A stretch of 64,000 bases of DNA, from contig JARDYH010000002.1 of the NCBI GenBank assembly GCA_029215795.1, positions 18,903,001 to 18,967,000 of the forward strand. The letters run 5' to 3'. The DNA is from Anniella stebbinsi. Its lineage: Eukaryota > Chordata > Lepidosauria > Squamata > Anniellidae. This document shows positions 45,076 to 56,948 of the stretch, in pieces (within the stretch, counting starts at the first letter, position 1; each line of letters opens with the position of its first letter). Under the pieces are notes generated by a model. The model was not told where the DNA came from, searched no databases, and was given only the letters and a program-made list of their open reading frames with translations. The position numbers and the translations under genes are program-made.

Positions 45076-45224
45076 CCAGGCAATGCACACCTATAAAGTT
45101 GTGAAAAAGGGAAGGTGCTCGCTTCTGACTAATCCCCAAAGAAATGATTAGGATTGTCCGCCTTTCTTTGAATAAACACATCCAAAACCCAAGTAGCCAC
45201 CATCAGATTCTAACACACAGGACA

Positions 45225-45445
45225 AGATTGCCTCTGCATCCTCGACAACAACAACGGAAGCTGCCTTATATGGAATCAGACCATTGGTCCATCTAGCCTA
45301 GTATGGTTGTCACTGGTTGGCAGCAGCTCTCCAGGATTTCAGGCAGGAGTTGTCTAGCCCTACTTGGAGATGCCGTGGATTGAACCTGGGACTTTTACAT
45401 GCAAAGCATGTGTGCTCTATCACACTGAGCTATGCCTTCCCCCCC
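45225..45445 (-). repeat. tRNA-derived SINE (Ala-like head), longer copy
   Basis: The minus strand has box A-like TAGCTCAGTGTGATAGAGC and box B-like AGGTTCAATCC, then a body with GGAGAGCTGCTGCCAACCAG and CATATAAGGCAGCTTCCG at the end. Same family as 1-105 and 61880-62040. Confidence 0.75.
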
Positions 45446-47051
45446 ATAATACCTTGTATGTGTACAGCACATAATAAGAGTTCAGGGTAGCTGTATGCTT
45501 CACAGGTGGTACTGCAATAAACTTTACAGCCACAATATAAAGTATTGATAGCGCATGTTCCAGATGTTGACGTTGAGAAAACCATAGCTTGTATAAGGCT
45601 ACCTAGTGCGTTCTTGGCTGAAATGACATTTGAACGAAGGACCTCCCAGGCCACAGCGTATGCTGTTAGCAATTATATTGCACCAGCTCTCAAGTATGAG
45701 ACAGGAAGATCCATCTGAACTGGGCAAACTCTCTTCTAAGGCTCACATAACGAAAAGCAGGAATTGGCTCAGGGCTGTGCATTGTTACTCGGCGAAAACA
45801 CTGTCATTGTCAGTTGGAAGGAAACACGACACGAGGGAGGTCCAATAACCCAGTCAGACAACTTACCATAAGAAAAGGAATACTCAGAGTAGCCAAGAAC
45901 ATCTACCCGGCACGCCTCATCGACCATGAACTAAAAATCAGACACAAATTCTCCTGGAATTCCTGTTGGCAATCTTGTCATTCATGCGCTGGACTTTCCA
46001 AAAGGAGGAAGAGTTGTTTGGGTGTGATGGAAAAGATCTAGTAGCACAGTGGTCTGCTCAGAATAAAAGGATCCCCATTTGCAAAGCTGGTGGACAGAAA
46101 TCAGATGCACCAACGGACTCTTCTCATCAAAGTCAATTACTGAAACAGGATGGGAACAATTCAAGATGGGCACAATCACGAGTCAAACATTCTTGGTCCT
46201 GCAGTAACACAACATTTCTAATTATTGGCTGCTTCTCTTTGGACATGTAGCCAAAAAACGTTTAAGGAGCCACATGGTGTATCTTCCCCAGCAGGAAACC
46301 TACTGGTCTCCATTAGGTTTTTAAAATGTTTTCCCTACAGACGCTTTCCTCCTTGCTTCCTTCTCATGCGCCTTCCTCTTTCTTCACACGGGAAAAAAGA
46401 GGAAGTAAACAATGATCATGTGGCCCATTCACTGGCCATTTTTATCAGGTGGCTTTTTCTGCACACAGCAGGAAAAAGCGGAACATTTTGTTTTTTAAAG
46501 AACGGATTTACCACGGTCTATTTTGTGATAGAGCGGAGACCAGAAGGAGTGGGAGACACACAGGAGGCGGACAGGATCGTCTAAAGGACTTGCGAAAAAC
46601 CGTGAATGGGCAGTAACAAGCGTGCGATAAAGTGCTATTCTGATGACGCTCAGATTCATGGCATTGGACATGATCCAAGACATCCTATAGTCCAAGACAC
46701 AGCATTGTCATGATATAGTCCAGGGGTGCTTTCAGATGAGGCTCTTATTGTGCAATTGCACTGACCCATTGTCGCAATTTTACGTGGGGCCCAGACGTCA
46801 TTGTCTTACGTTTGCAGCCCTCCCATGTTTTTCTACTGCTGCTTCTTCAGTCTTTTTTCTTCCCAGAAAAAGAAGACAAGAAAACCCATTAAGGAAGACA
46901 AGATGGGATAGCTGCTCAAAATGAGAATATGGTTTACCTAAAGCAGGCCCGCACAACTTGTGAGCTGCCAAGCCAAATTACAGTCCCGTTAGCCATGTAT
47001 GACAGCTCAAGAAGGGTTAAACAAACATCCTGATTTTGTTTTCTGCCTGGG
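45446..47051. other. Unassigned intergenic sequence
   Basis: About 1.6 kb with no gene recognised. Phrases near 46382-46500 and 46735-46800 (CTTTCAGATGAGGCTCTTAT) look like edges of an unassigned DNA element. Confidence 0.4.
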
Positions 47052-47330
47052 ACTCCATTTATTTATTTATTTATTTACTGCCCAATAGCCAAAGTTCTCT
47101 GGGTGGTTTACAAAAATTAAAACCATAAAAACCATTCAACATATAAAACGACAGTATAAAAACATAATTTAAAATACAGTATAAAAGCACAACCAGGATA
47201 AAAACCGAGCAGCCATGCCAAAGTTGATAGGGATTTAAAATACAATAAGCAGTGAGGGGTTGATACTGAGCAGGCCTTCAGCTTGGTGTGTAATTTACCT
47301 TCAGCTTGGTGGGTCAGACCACTGTTTTTA
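47052..47330 (-). repeat. L2-clade LINE 3' end
   Basis: A TTTATTTATTTA tail, then CTGCCCAATAGCCAAAGTTC and CTCTGGGTGGTTTACAAA: the reversed 3' end. Confidence 0.8.
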
Positions 47331-47841
47331 TTGAAAGCTTCCAAGGAAGGGAATTTCACAAACTTCTGACACGGCAGATTTCATTGCTGTTAATATTCAA
47401 TGCCCAGGCATCATTTCTTTGGGCCTGGTGGAAACTTGTAACATCCCTCCCCACTCCCACCCTGCAAAAAGCCTTTTCTCTTTTGCAACCTCCGTACATT
47501 TCTAGTTATGAGTTGCATGTATACTCAGAGATGGAAGTCTACCAAGTATTAATGTCCTTTGGATCCTGTTATTTGTCCCTGGCACCTAGAGTCAAATTAC
47601 TGAATTATATAGTGTGTTGCTGAAACTTATCTTTACTCTTACCCTTAAGGAGGTGCATGCGGATCCAATTTGCATCAGGAACATCATGCCCTGTGAGGAG
47701 AGGATTCAACCTTCCCCACATGCTGTTCGCTTTTCAAAAATCTCTTTCTCCCCCACCCCCCATCTGTAAGGGTTAAAAAGAAAAAGTCCATTGGCATCAA
47801 TGGAGACTTTTTTAACTCCACTTGCATGCATATAGGGGTGA
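47331..47841. other. Unassigned intergenic sequence
   Basis: Nothing recognised. Confidence 0.4.
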
Positions 47842-48190
47842 ACATAAGAGCTATGCTGGATCAGACTGAGGGTCCATCTAGTCCAGCACTCTGTTCACAG
47901 AGTGGCCAACCAGCTATCGGCCAGGAACCCACAAGCAGAACACGGTGCAACAGCACCCTCCCGCCCAACAACTGCTGTACGCATGCATACCGCCTTGGAT
48001 ACTGGAGGTAGCACAGAACCATCAGGGTTAGTAGCCATTGATAGCCTTCTCCTCCAGGAATTTATCCAACCCCCTTTAAAGCCATCCAACTTGGTGGCCA
48101 TCACTACATCTTGTGGTAGTGAATTCCATAGTTTAACTGTGCCGTGTGAAGGACTTCCTTCTATTTGTCCTGAATCTGGGTGGGTGAGTT
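47842..48190 (-). repeat. CR1 LINE 3' region
   Basis: AACATAAGAGCTATGCTGG, GGGTCCATCTAGTCCAGCAC, CCATTGATAGCCTTCTCCTC and AGTGAATTCCATAGTTTAAC: a long reversed CR1 3' region. Confidence 0.88.
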
Positions 48191-48984
48191 GAGAAACTAA
48201 TGACTGTGGAGGTAATGGCACACAGTGATCCTGATCTGAATTAGAACCACGTGTTCGTACTCTAGAGTATTAAAAATATATATGCTTCAGCTACATAATT
48301 AACATACTGTGTAGTTTAGCCCTCTGTTTCAGATCTTCTAGTCAATCTGGAGATCAGAGAATTGTCTTGTTTATTTACATGTATTCTGGGGCTTGTAAAT
48401 CTTATTACCCAACACTGCCTGGCTCCCGCCTACTCTCTCTGGGCTCTCAGTGTCCCTGATTATTAGGGTGCTTGAAGCTGTTTCCATGTCATCACCTGCA
48501 AGGAGCGGGATGGGTGGTGAGGAGATACCTCCGTTATCCCAGTCTGCAGCAGCATAAATTCCATGTCAGCGGGAAGGCCTGTGGGCTGGTCTTTACTGAC
48601 TGAGACGTGTCCTAATTTTACAGAGAACAGGCCCAAGCTGCAGTACCAGCAAGAGGAGAATTCTAGAGCAGGGCCTGGGCTGGCAGCTTACTTTTAAGGA
48701 TGGTTTCCTATGCTGCTTCTGATTTGGCTTCTTCCCACAAGACTGCACAAGAGGTAGACACCCGTAAGGACATCCTGAGTCATACTCTTCAATTTAGCCT
48801 CAATATTTTTCCTCAGGGGAATGGGCTTGCAGCCTATTTCATCCCCCACCCCTAGGGCTGGCTAAAATGTGTCCCTTTCTCATGCACCTCCTTGCTTGGG
48901 CTTTGTAAAGTGTAAGAAATCCCTTGGTCATCATGTTCAACTGAATATGGTGACGGCCACCAACATGGTTGGCTTTAAAATGAA
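48191..48984. other. Repeat-free block, possible conserved noncoding sequence
   Basis: About 0.8 kb between two CR1 copies with no repeat I recognise, containing phrases such as CCATGTCATCACCTGCAAGG and CTGATTATTAGGGTGCTTG. No open frame of note. Function is speculative. Confidence 0.3.
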
Positions 48985-49198
48985 TGCAGGATAAGGCTAT
49001 CAACCCACCCATGATGGCTATATATTATGTCCATTGTCTGAGGCAGTATGCCTCTGAATGCCAGTTGCTGGGAAACATGGGTGTGAGGGTGCTGTTGCAT
49101 TCATGTCCTGCTTGTGGGCTTCCCATGGACACTTGGTTGACCATTGCATGAACAGAATGCTGGCCTAGATAACCATGGCTCTTCTTATGTTCTTAATG
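48985..49198 (+). repeat. CR1 LINE 3' region
   Basis: GGCTATCAACCCACCCATGA, TGCCAGTTGCTGGGAAACAT, GGGTGTGAGGGTGCTGTTGC and CTTCTTATGTTCTTA in sense orientation. Confidence 0.8.
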
Positions 49199-49829
49199 CC
49201 CTATCTCCTATGGACAGCGTGAACACTTGTTGACTTTTTTATGACATCCTTTTAAATGTTTCAAAATTATGACATATCTATCGTTAATGATATTTTCTTT
49301 GGGCTTACCACATTGCTGTCTTCTAAATCTATGGCAGCAACTTTCCTTAAACTGTGATGCCCAGAACTGGCAGGGGGAAATGTCCCAGACTGGATTAATT
49401 AGCTTTAAAATGTTTTTTTTTAATCCTGCCTTTCCTTCTGAAAGAATTAAATATGGTAAGAATCAAGTGTGACATACACAAACATTCCTCTTAAAAGAAG
49501 CAGCCATATTATCTTCCAAGAATATTTTTTTTTCTAAATGTGATTATACTGCTGATGTGACACCACTCTTGTAAATTATAAATGGACAAGTTAGAATGTA
49601 TTTCTAATGCCTACCCCTTTTTAGAACTTGGTCCCCCCCTGCAGTTTTCTACAGCATTGAGGTGCTAGGGAGCAAAAATAAATAAAATATTTGGAGAATA
49701 CTGAGCTTATCTAAGAGATGCAGAATTGCAGTAGCCCTGGTTGGTTGGTACCAGTGTCTTCTATTTATAGGCCTTGTTATCAAAAAAAGATAGGAAAAAA
49801 TAATATAAGCCAACACCAATGTAAGAAAA
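49199..49829. other. Unassigned AT-rich sequence beyond the CCBE1 3' end
   Basis: No gene or clear repeat. Confidence 0.4.
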
Positions 49830-49839
49830 AATATCCTTC

Positions 49840-49845
49840 TTTAAT
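49840..49845 (-). terminator. Possible polyadenylation signal ATTAAA for CCBE1
   Basis: The minus strand reads ATTAAAGAAGGATATTTT here, the common ATTAAA variant signal, with AU-rich flanks extending about 150 bases upstream. It is the best candidate signal seen on this strand below the CCBE1 stop. Chance occurrence is quite possible. Confidence 0.35.
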
Positions 49846-51005
49846 TGCAAATATATTGCATAATCACAGTTTTATACACTCTCTAGTATTCATATAATTA
49901 TTATAAATAATTGTGTGCTGTATAGCTTTCTAAACATGTACACAGGGACAAAGCTGTGTGTCTTTTATAAAAACAGGGAAAGGAATTAAATCATGAGACA
50001 CACATTTAACCTACAGTTGTTGTTTCTGCTTATTTACTATGAAATACATCGTCAAAGAGCACAAATCTATTGGGTATTGGTTTGTTCTTGCCCCAGATCC
50101 ACTCATTACTGTGAGGCAGGCATGGGCAAAATTCCAAGTGAACCATCTGCCTGATTATAGATGATCTGAGAGAGATTGCGTTAAGATCTCAACGGATTAC
50201 TCTAAAGTGATGATGCAATATTATTTCTTCCTTTTTTGTCTATTGATGTATGACAGATGACAAAACTTTAGGCAAAAAGGCTTGAATTTAAGATTATTTT
50301 TTGGAAGCCACTTGCGTATACATACAGCTAAGGTTGCAATCCTAATCACTTTTACCTGGGAATAAGTCCTCTTGAACTCAATAGATCTTATACCGTAGTA
50401 AATATGGAACTGGATTGGCCCCATCTTGCTGAATTTGGTCATATGAAAGCAAAATGTTGAGTAAATCGAACTATAGAGTAGTATAGGTAAGATCCCCCGC
50501 AAAGTACAAGTGATTTGAAATCCTTTGGGCAACGCCAGACCAGTGCTTAGATATATGAGGGGATATAACCAGGTATATTTTTTCCCACTATGGACCAGCC
50601 ATAATCTTTTCCCTATGTGCACTAAATTGGAGCTTTATATAAATTGTAGCTAACTCTGAAAACTTGCAAGGGAACGTGGAAGGAAAACCGACTACAGGGA
50701 TGTCTATATAGTACCACTGAAGCATAGATCAAAAATTTGCAGTGAACTTTATCAGAGATTATTGGTGTACGGTGGCTTAAATCCAGCATAATCTGAGACC
50801 CAATTCATATGCAAAAGCTTCACACATATAACAAAGAATGTTGTGGTCCGTAGTTTTCTGGTAAGCCCCTTGGCCGCCAAAGTCCTCTGCAAGCAATCAG
50901 TTCAGACCTCTGGCAAGAGCAAACTCTCCTTTTCCCAGCAGCCTACTGGGAAGGAGAGAGGAAGAGAGAAAGGGAGTGTCAGAAAGAAAGAGAGTGAGAG
51001 GGGGT

Positions 51006-51008
<3 letters not shown>

Positions 51009-51054
<46 letters not shown>
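51009..51054. repeat. (AG)n microsatellite
   Basis: About 23 AG units in the candidate CCBE1 3'UTR. Confidence 0.95.
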
Positions 51055-51059
<5 letters not shown>

Positions 51060-52128
51060 CAGAAAGAGAAAGGGATTGCTCCAGCTACTTTTTGCTTTGG
51101 CCCTGCCCATTGCCTGTATGTAGGTCGACAGATTCCCCCTTAGTGAATGTGGCCCTTGACAGAAAAAAGATTCCAGACTTCTGTCAAAAACTTCTATTAT
51201 TATGAGATTGGGCTGTTTCTTGATCATTGAAAATGGGTATATCACGCCTGACAGGGGCCAGAGATTTGACACCCCCCCCCCCCTCAAACCACAACCCCTT
51301 AATGTTCTTCCATGTCCCTGCCTTTCAGAACAGGAGGGCTGGAGATATAGCGTTGGGGAAGTTTTGAAGTTTGGATGTGGAGAAAGAGACAAAGATGTGA
51401 GTTTTTACTTGGAGGTAGCTACAGCTGCAATGTAGACATTGGAATAGAAGGCTGGTGGAGCATCAATTTTTTAAATAAGTCTGCTATTTAAATAAGTCTG
51501 CTTACCTCCAATAGGCTCTGCTTGTATTTTTCACAGAAACATAGAGCAGTATCCTACTGCCGAGACTCTGCTAGCTCGATTGCAGCAACAGGACCCGTGG
51601 CCAGCACATCAGGAACTTGTGGTTCTTCAAACAACCCCAGACATGAGAGGAAACCCTCAATTTTTTACTAGGGCAGGTCTGCGGAGGTCCACTCTGTGAG
51701 CTCCACTGACCTGCCCTGTTTCGAAACTGTCTGGGAAGTCTCATTTCCGCAAATGCTAGTTCCTGTTGCGCTAGTAGTCTGTTCCACTAGCAAAGAGGCA
51801 GAGTTGGATACTTCCCATACAGTTAGAAGGGACCTCAAAGGACCTCTGCTTATGCATGAAACTGCTACAGCATCCTGATAGGTGGAAATAAACTATTGCA
51901 CTCCACTTCTCCCTCATCCAAAGGAAACTAAACCTTGATACACTGGTGTTGAATGTCTCACCAGTCAGATGAGTGGGGAGCACTTAATAGTATATATAGG
52001 TATATTAAGACCTGGCTATAGAATTTATGTGCAGAAATAGATTTCAATGAGCACATCATCCTTTCAGTTTGATCCTTCACGGGCCTGTAGGGAAAACAGG
52101 TTATGTTGTTGTCAACAGGTGAGGTACT

Positions 52129-52641
52129 GGCTGAATTCGGACGACATATCAGGCAACGAAGGGGGAAATAGCATACTCACCGTGCATTAGGCAGGCTGTG
52201 CTCCCCAAACGACATGCTGCAGCCGGCGCTGCTCGGCACCAGCACCGGTTGCTACGAACGGACGGTGGCCATTTTGGTTGCAGCATCTTCTCCCTCCCCC
52301 TCCCTCAGTCTCCCAACCATATCCCAGCATGCACCGTGAGTTCTGCTAGCTGTATAGAGCGGCTGGGGTTTTTTGGCTGCTCTGGCCAGCAGAACTCTAT
52401 CCCCAAACAGAATAGTCCACGGAGACAGGAGGGGCTCAATTCGGACAACACTTTAAACAACGGGGCTTCGGGCTAAACAACGTGCAAGCCCATTGTTTTC
52501 CTCTGTTGTTTAAATTGCCCAATTAGTGTACTGTCAGTTGTGTGTGCGTGGTGTGTAAGTCCTCACACGACACAATAAGCAACACAACTGACAATTGTTC
52601 CCCCCCTCCTCCATTGCCTAATATGTTGTCCGAATTCAGCC
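52129..52641. mobile_element. Composite Harbinger-like MITE, 513 bp, TSD ACT
   Basis: GGCTGAATTCGGACGACAT and GTTGTCCGAATTCAGCC are inverted ends flanked by ACT on both sides. An internal terminus GGCTCAATTCGGACAACAC starts at 52433, so the right 209 bp is itself bounded by inverted termini. It lies in the candidate CCBE1 3'UTR. Confidence 0.82.
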
Positions 52642-54386
52642 ACTGTCTCTGCGAACTTGCATGCCATCAAATTAATTGCAAGTACTATCACCTGTTAGGG
52701 AAAACTGAACACTGACACTACCTGTCCCTTCTTCCAAATAGATGATCAACATTTCAGAATTAATTACACTGAAAGGGAAACACTTACATGAAAAAGTGGA
52801 CCACTGCTGTTATGAGGATTTCTGGCTCAGGATTATTATGTATTTGCATGGATATTGAATGTAAACTGAAACTCATACAACTGAAACTCATCTAATGCCT
52901 GGACAATATAATATGTGTACTGGCTGATAACATTGATACTTGATTGGCTGGATTCCGCTGCCCTCCACCAGCCCCCAAAATGTCACTGTTTTACTGAGAA
53001 ATAGGAAAGGCCATGCTTCTAACCACAAATTATGCACCTGCATGAAAGTACTTCAGCATATTTTTCTCTAAAACTGAATCTGTTGCAAGTACAAATTTAG
53101 ATCTAATTCCGGAGCTAGTTCTTATCTAATACATATAGTTGAACTGAGTTTACTGCCAGTAAATATCTCTGGTGAAAAAAGAACATACAGAAAATAGAGA
53201 GAAACTTTGGTCAATAAAATACATATATAACTTTGTACATTATCAGTGCATTTTAAAAAAATATTATACAACTCTTTTTTAACAGTGCAGTGGACAAGCC
53301 ATTTAAGCCACAGTACTTGGACTTAAGTCAGTGTAAGGTCCACAGGGCCACAGAAAGTTGTCCTGGTATAACTGGTGCACCCTTACCTGCTTCAGAACAC
53401 CTGCTGTTACAGATATGGAATTTTCCCACCTGTGCTAATGTTACACAATTGCATGAATGCAGAAACTCCCGTACTGCATACCCTGTAAACTTGGTGCAAA
53501 AAGGGAAAGGGAATTGCAATAGCATCATTTAGAAGGTTTGCAATGACTTACAACTCCATGGTGGACTAACTGATTGCTCTTCACTCCCACCAGCATCGTT
53601 ATGTAAGTCAGGGGAATTAGCAGAGAGTTTCCCAATGTGCAGAGCAGGTGCTCACCCATTGCAAGACAAGGGAGAATGGGTTGTGCTCTGGGATGTAGAA
53701 AAGTTCAGAATATACAGATATCTTGATCAACAAGAAGAGAAGCTTACTGTCTGCACTGCAGAAGATAAGGGACAAGAGGAAAGCTGTGCAGGGTGTGTGT
53801 GTGTTCATAATTGCATTTGCAAAATCCTTTCTTCAGATGTGCAAGTAGCACATAGCCACTTGCAAGTGGCCATAGCCAAACGATGTCCCAAAAGTTGCTT
53901 CATAACTGGTGTCTCTTGCTCTTGAGAGTGGAGTTACACTATTACCAAACTCGTGTGATGCTGCTGGACTATAGCACTTCAAACACCAACTAGGGGATCA
54001 AATATTTGAATGACCTTCCATCTTAAAACACAAATGACTCCCCACACACAAAAGATAGCATGTCAAGGAAAAGTCCAGTATGGAATCTTTCTTTCTAGCA
54101 TACTAGTTTTCTATGTGCAAGGAGGTTTGCTTTTATATGGGAGAGCATTCAAATATGCAATCCCCCTGCCCAGCAGTCTGAACTGATACATTCCAGCATT
54201 AATTTTGTCCTGTTTGTAACACTCAGGAAAGGGAATGTGGCAATTGCACTTAAATGATTACAGTGTCCTATTTGCTGTTGATTTCCACAGGGGTAAGCTG
54301 GGATATGTGTAAGTATGTTGGCTTAAGTGACTTGTGGATCACTACCCTATCATTTTTGTTTACTCTTTCCAAGGCACGAGCGCTTT

Positions 54387-54620
54387 TTAATGATTGCCTT
54401 CCCTGTGTGAACTGGAGTCTGTCGATGCAGTCCTTTGCTTGTAGTCTTCTCCGGATCCCAGATCCACCAGATCCTGATAGTTCGTAAATTCCTGAGGTAA
54501 TGGAAACTCTTCTGCCGAAGAATGAGTCCTGTGTCCAAACACCCTGTCTTGCAGCTCGGCGATATCATTCCTGATGTCTGCCATCATCAGCAACAGGAAG
54601 TCAAAAGAACCTGGTGGCCC
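54387..54620 (-). CDS. CCBE1: CCBE1 terminal coding exon
   Basis: The exon is entered at 54620 after the acceptor ATTTCTAG and encodes 77 residues before the TAA stop at 54389-54387. It starts [19 protein letters not shown], finishing the second collagen stretch and entering the C-terminal domain, then [19 protein letters not shown] and PLPQEF. These motifs match the CCBE1 C terminus at the same total length (77 residues). The last 20 or so residues (after DLGSGED) are polar and differ from the mammalian tail, ending SSSHREGNH rather than DFYP. No frameshift or internal stop is present. Confidence 0.95.
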   Translation of the reverse strand, partial: GPPGSFDFLLLMMADIRNDIAELQDRVFGHRTHSSAEEFPLPQEFTNYQDLVDLGSGEDYKQRTASTDSSSHREGNH

Positions 54621-56663
54621 CTAGAAATATTATAAGTGTGACAATTAAATTGCGAGTTCTTCATATTCCTATATTATCAAAGCAGCCATTTTGGTTCGGT
54701 TATGCTCACAGAAGCATGGCAAGATAATGAAATGGAAAAATCTGAAATAAAACATCCTGGTCTAAATTTTCTCCAAATGCAAATTTCAAGTGAAATATGT
54801 TTCAATGTGTAAAATTCTGCCACCCTCTATTGTTAAACACTTCAAATTCCACAAAAATGAAAAGGGCTAATTTTTGTGATGTTCGCTTCTTCACTATCTA
54901 TTACATAATGATTTAAAGAATTGTTTAAAGATAAACGTACAGAATGCATTTATTTGCTTTTGAGCTTGCCAGCAGTACAGAGATACATCACAGAAGAGAA
55001 TCTTCCACTGAAACAAAAGGAGGGAGCCACTCAGGGCAGGAGAACTCTGTATGCGTATCAGAGTCCCCACTCTCAAAGCAAATGGCTGGTTGGGTGCATG
55101 TTTGGTTCAACATGGCTGTTAATATAAGAATATTTAATACTGATGTAGAAAAAAGTAATATGTGAATCAGTTCTGCATTATGCTATTGGATGTAACCTAC
55201 AAAACAGTTAACCAGTTAGCTTTAACTTAAGACATCGTAACAACATCTTATCTTTTGCAGAGTTTTATAGATGCAGGAGGGGATTCCCATACTAAATTAT
55301 TAGATGCACATATGAATTATGCTACTTTTGCATATGTTACTTTCATCACAAGAATGCAAATGCAGAGATGACCACTGCACCTGCAAACCCTTGCACATTT
55401 GCAACAAGTGAACCAGTTCACAGATCTAATGAAAACTGGTATGATTTTATCATAGATTTGTATCATCTTTCACTATTCAGCTGTATGGGTTAATTGGTAG
55501 TGAGGCCTGTTTTAGCCTCATTATGTTGGGGGAAGTATATAAAACTAGATGTTATCCTGAATGCATGACCACTGATGAAAACTGCAACTGTGCATTTAGT
55601 TCTTTCCTACCTCTGTAATGTCTATACAACTTACCTATGTCCTGACATCACAATGTTCTCCATCTCTCCATCACCAGATAATGATGTGAAATATGGGCTG
55701 GGGACCACAGAACATCATGACCTCAGGATATGGAAAAGTTCTATTAGATGTTACAAAGGGGAAGGAGACACCTAGATATGTGGTTGCTATTTTGGGCAGC
55801 AGCCACATGTTTAGGGTAACATTTACTTTGGCCCTAATTATATAGGATTAAAACCGCAGCTAATACTGTCATGACTTGATGATGAACACAATTCATCTGC
55901 CACTTCCCCTGAGCCAGGGGTGCGCAACCCACAGCCTCTGGGGCACAAGTGCCTCCCCTGGCATTCCAGTCCTCCCCCATCAATCTTCAAAGAGCAGGAT
56001 GGCTCATTCCTGCTGCTGCCATCAGTGAGGGATGAGTGACCTGTAACAATTGCTGGCATGAGTATACAGGTGAGGGCATATGTGTCCATGTGAGTGTGAC
56101 CCTCGGGAGTAGAATGGTTATGCATCTCTGGCATAAGCTATTTGGTTATGAAAGGTGCTGCCCCATGCTCGACTGATGAAATTTGTGTTGGAATTGGATG
56201 ATAATGATGATGATTTATGACATTTCTATCCCACCTCATAGCCGAAGTTCTCTGGGCAGTTTACAAAGACTAAAAACCATTAAAGATAAAACTTTATACA
56301 AAGTTTAAAATAACATTTACATAAAACACACAAACAGACACACAGAGACAACATATATCCAAAAACAAAGCTAAGCAATCAACCATAAGACAAATCACGA
56401 TTAAAATTTATCATATGCTGCCAAATGCCTGAGAATAGAGAAAGGTCTTAAGCTGGCAATGAAGAAATAACAAAGTTGGCACCAGGCGGGCCTCATTGGA
56501 GAGAACATTCCATAACATGGGGGGACGGGGACGGATGACCACTGAGCAGGTTCTCTCCCTTATTGCCGCCTTCTGAGCTTCCTTCGGAGGAAGCACCAGA
56601 GGAGGACCTTCAATAGTGAACATAGTGTACGCGTAGGTTCTTGTCAGGAGATGTAATACTTAC
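54621..56663 (-). other. CCBE1 intron before the terminal exon
   Basis: A 2.0-kb intron, donor GTAAGT and acceptor TTTCTAG. It contains an L2-like fragment at its 5' end (56195-56655) and otherwise repeat-poor sequence. Confidence 0.85.
56195..56655 (-). repeat. L2-clade LINE 3' end next to a CCBE1 splice donor
   Basis: The minus strand carries AGAACCTACGCGTACACTAT, GAAGGTCCTCCTCTGGTGC, CCTCGGAAGGAAGC-like text and AGAACTTCGGCTATGAGGTG: the family's ORF2 end and 3'UTR in the same orientation as CCBE1. Its truncated 5' edge starts within about 8 bases of the donor at 56663. Confidence 0.8.
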
Positions 56664-56699
56664 AGGTGGTCCTTTTTCTCCTGGTGCACCTCTTTCCCC
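56664..56699 (-). CDS. CCBE1: CCBE1 exon: 36-nt collagen exon (GERGAPGEKGPP)
   Basis: This is a second 36-nt exon in phase 0 at both ends. The acceptor is TTTGTTACAG before GGGGAAAGAG and the donor is CCACCT/GTAAGT, a near-ideal site. It encodes GER GAP GEK GPP; mammalian CCBE1 has GERGAPGPRGSP here, so the triplet pattern is kept while X and Y residues vary. It is too short to stand out as an open frame and was found by looking for Gly-X-Y codons flanked by splice signals. A LINE fragment begins within about 8-10 bases of its donor. Confidence 0.92.
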
Positions 56700-56912
56700 C
56701 TGTAACAAACAGCACTTTGGTTAATTTTCATTTATTAAAAATGACCTGTAACTTGTAGCCCAATTCCATGTTGAGACTTTTGCTTCCCCAGGGATCGAAA
56801 TCAAAAGTCTCTTCAGATCGATAAGAACCTCTTCTCTTTTCACCGTTCAGAGTCACTTACTGTGCAATCCTATGCTTCTTTACCTAGATGTAAGTCTCAC
56901 TGAGTTCAATAG

Positions 56913-56913
<1 letters not shown>

Positions 56914-56945
<32 letters not shown>
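56914..56945. repeat. (GT)n microsatellite
   Basis: About 16 GT units inside a CCBE1 intron. Confidence 0.95.

Positions 56946-56948
<3 letters not shown>

Larger units (their letters stand above)
49830..54386 (-). other. CCBE1: Candidate CCBE1 3'UTR
   Basis: Downstream of the CCBE1 stop the minus strand runs about 4.5 kb with few repeats apart from an (AG)n tract and one composite MITE (52129-52641). I saw no AATAAA on the minus strand between 54386 and 49830. An ATTAAA hexamer lies at 49845-49840 in an AU-rich stretch that looks like a 3'UTR end. Mammalian CCBE1 mRNAs have a 3'UTR of several kilobases (from memory), so this length is plausible. It remains inference: no transcript evidence is available and the true end could be elsewhere. 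Confidence 0.4.

Noticed and set aside
1..48000. LMAN1 exons, expected as the left neighbour of CCBE1 in other vertebrates
   Set aside because: No LMAN1-like coding segment could be recognised on either strand; the intergenic distance probably exceeds the window.
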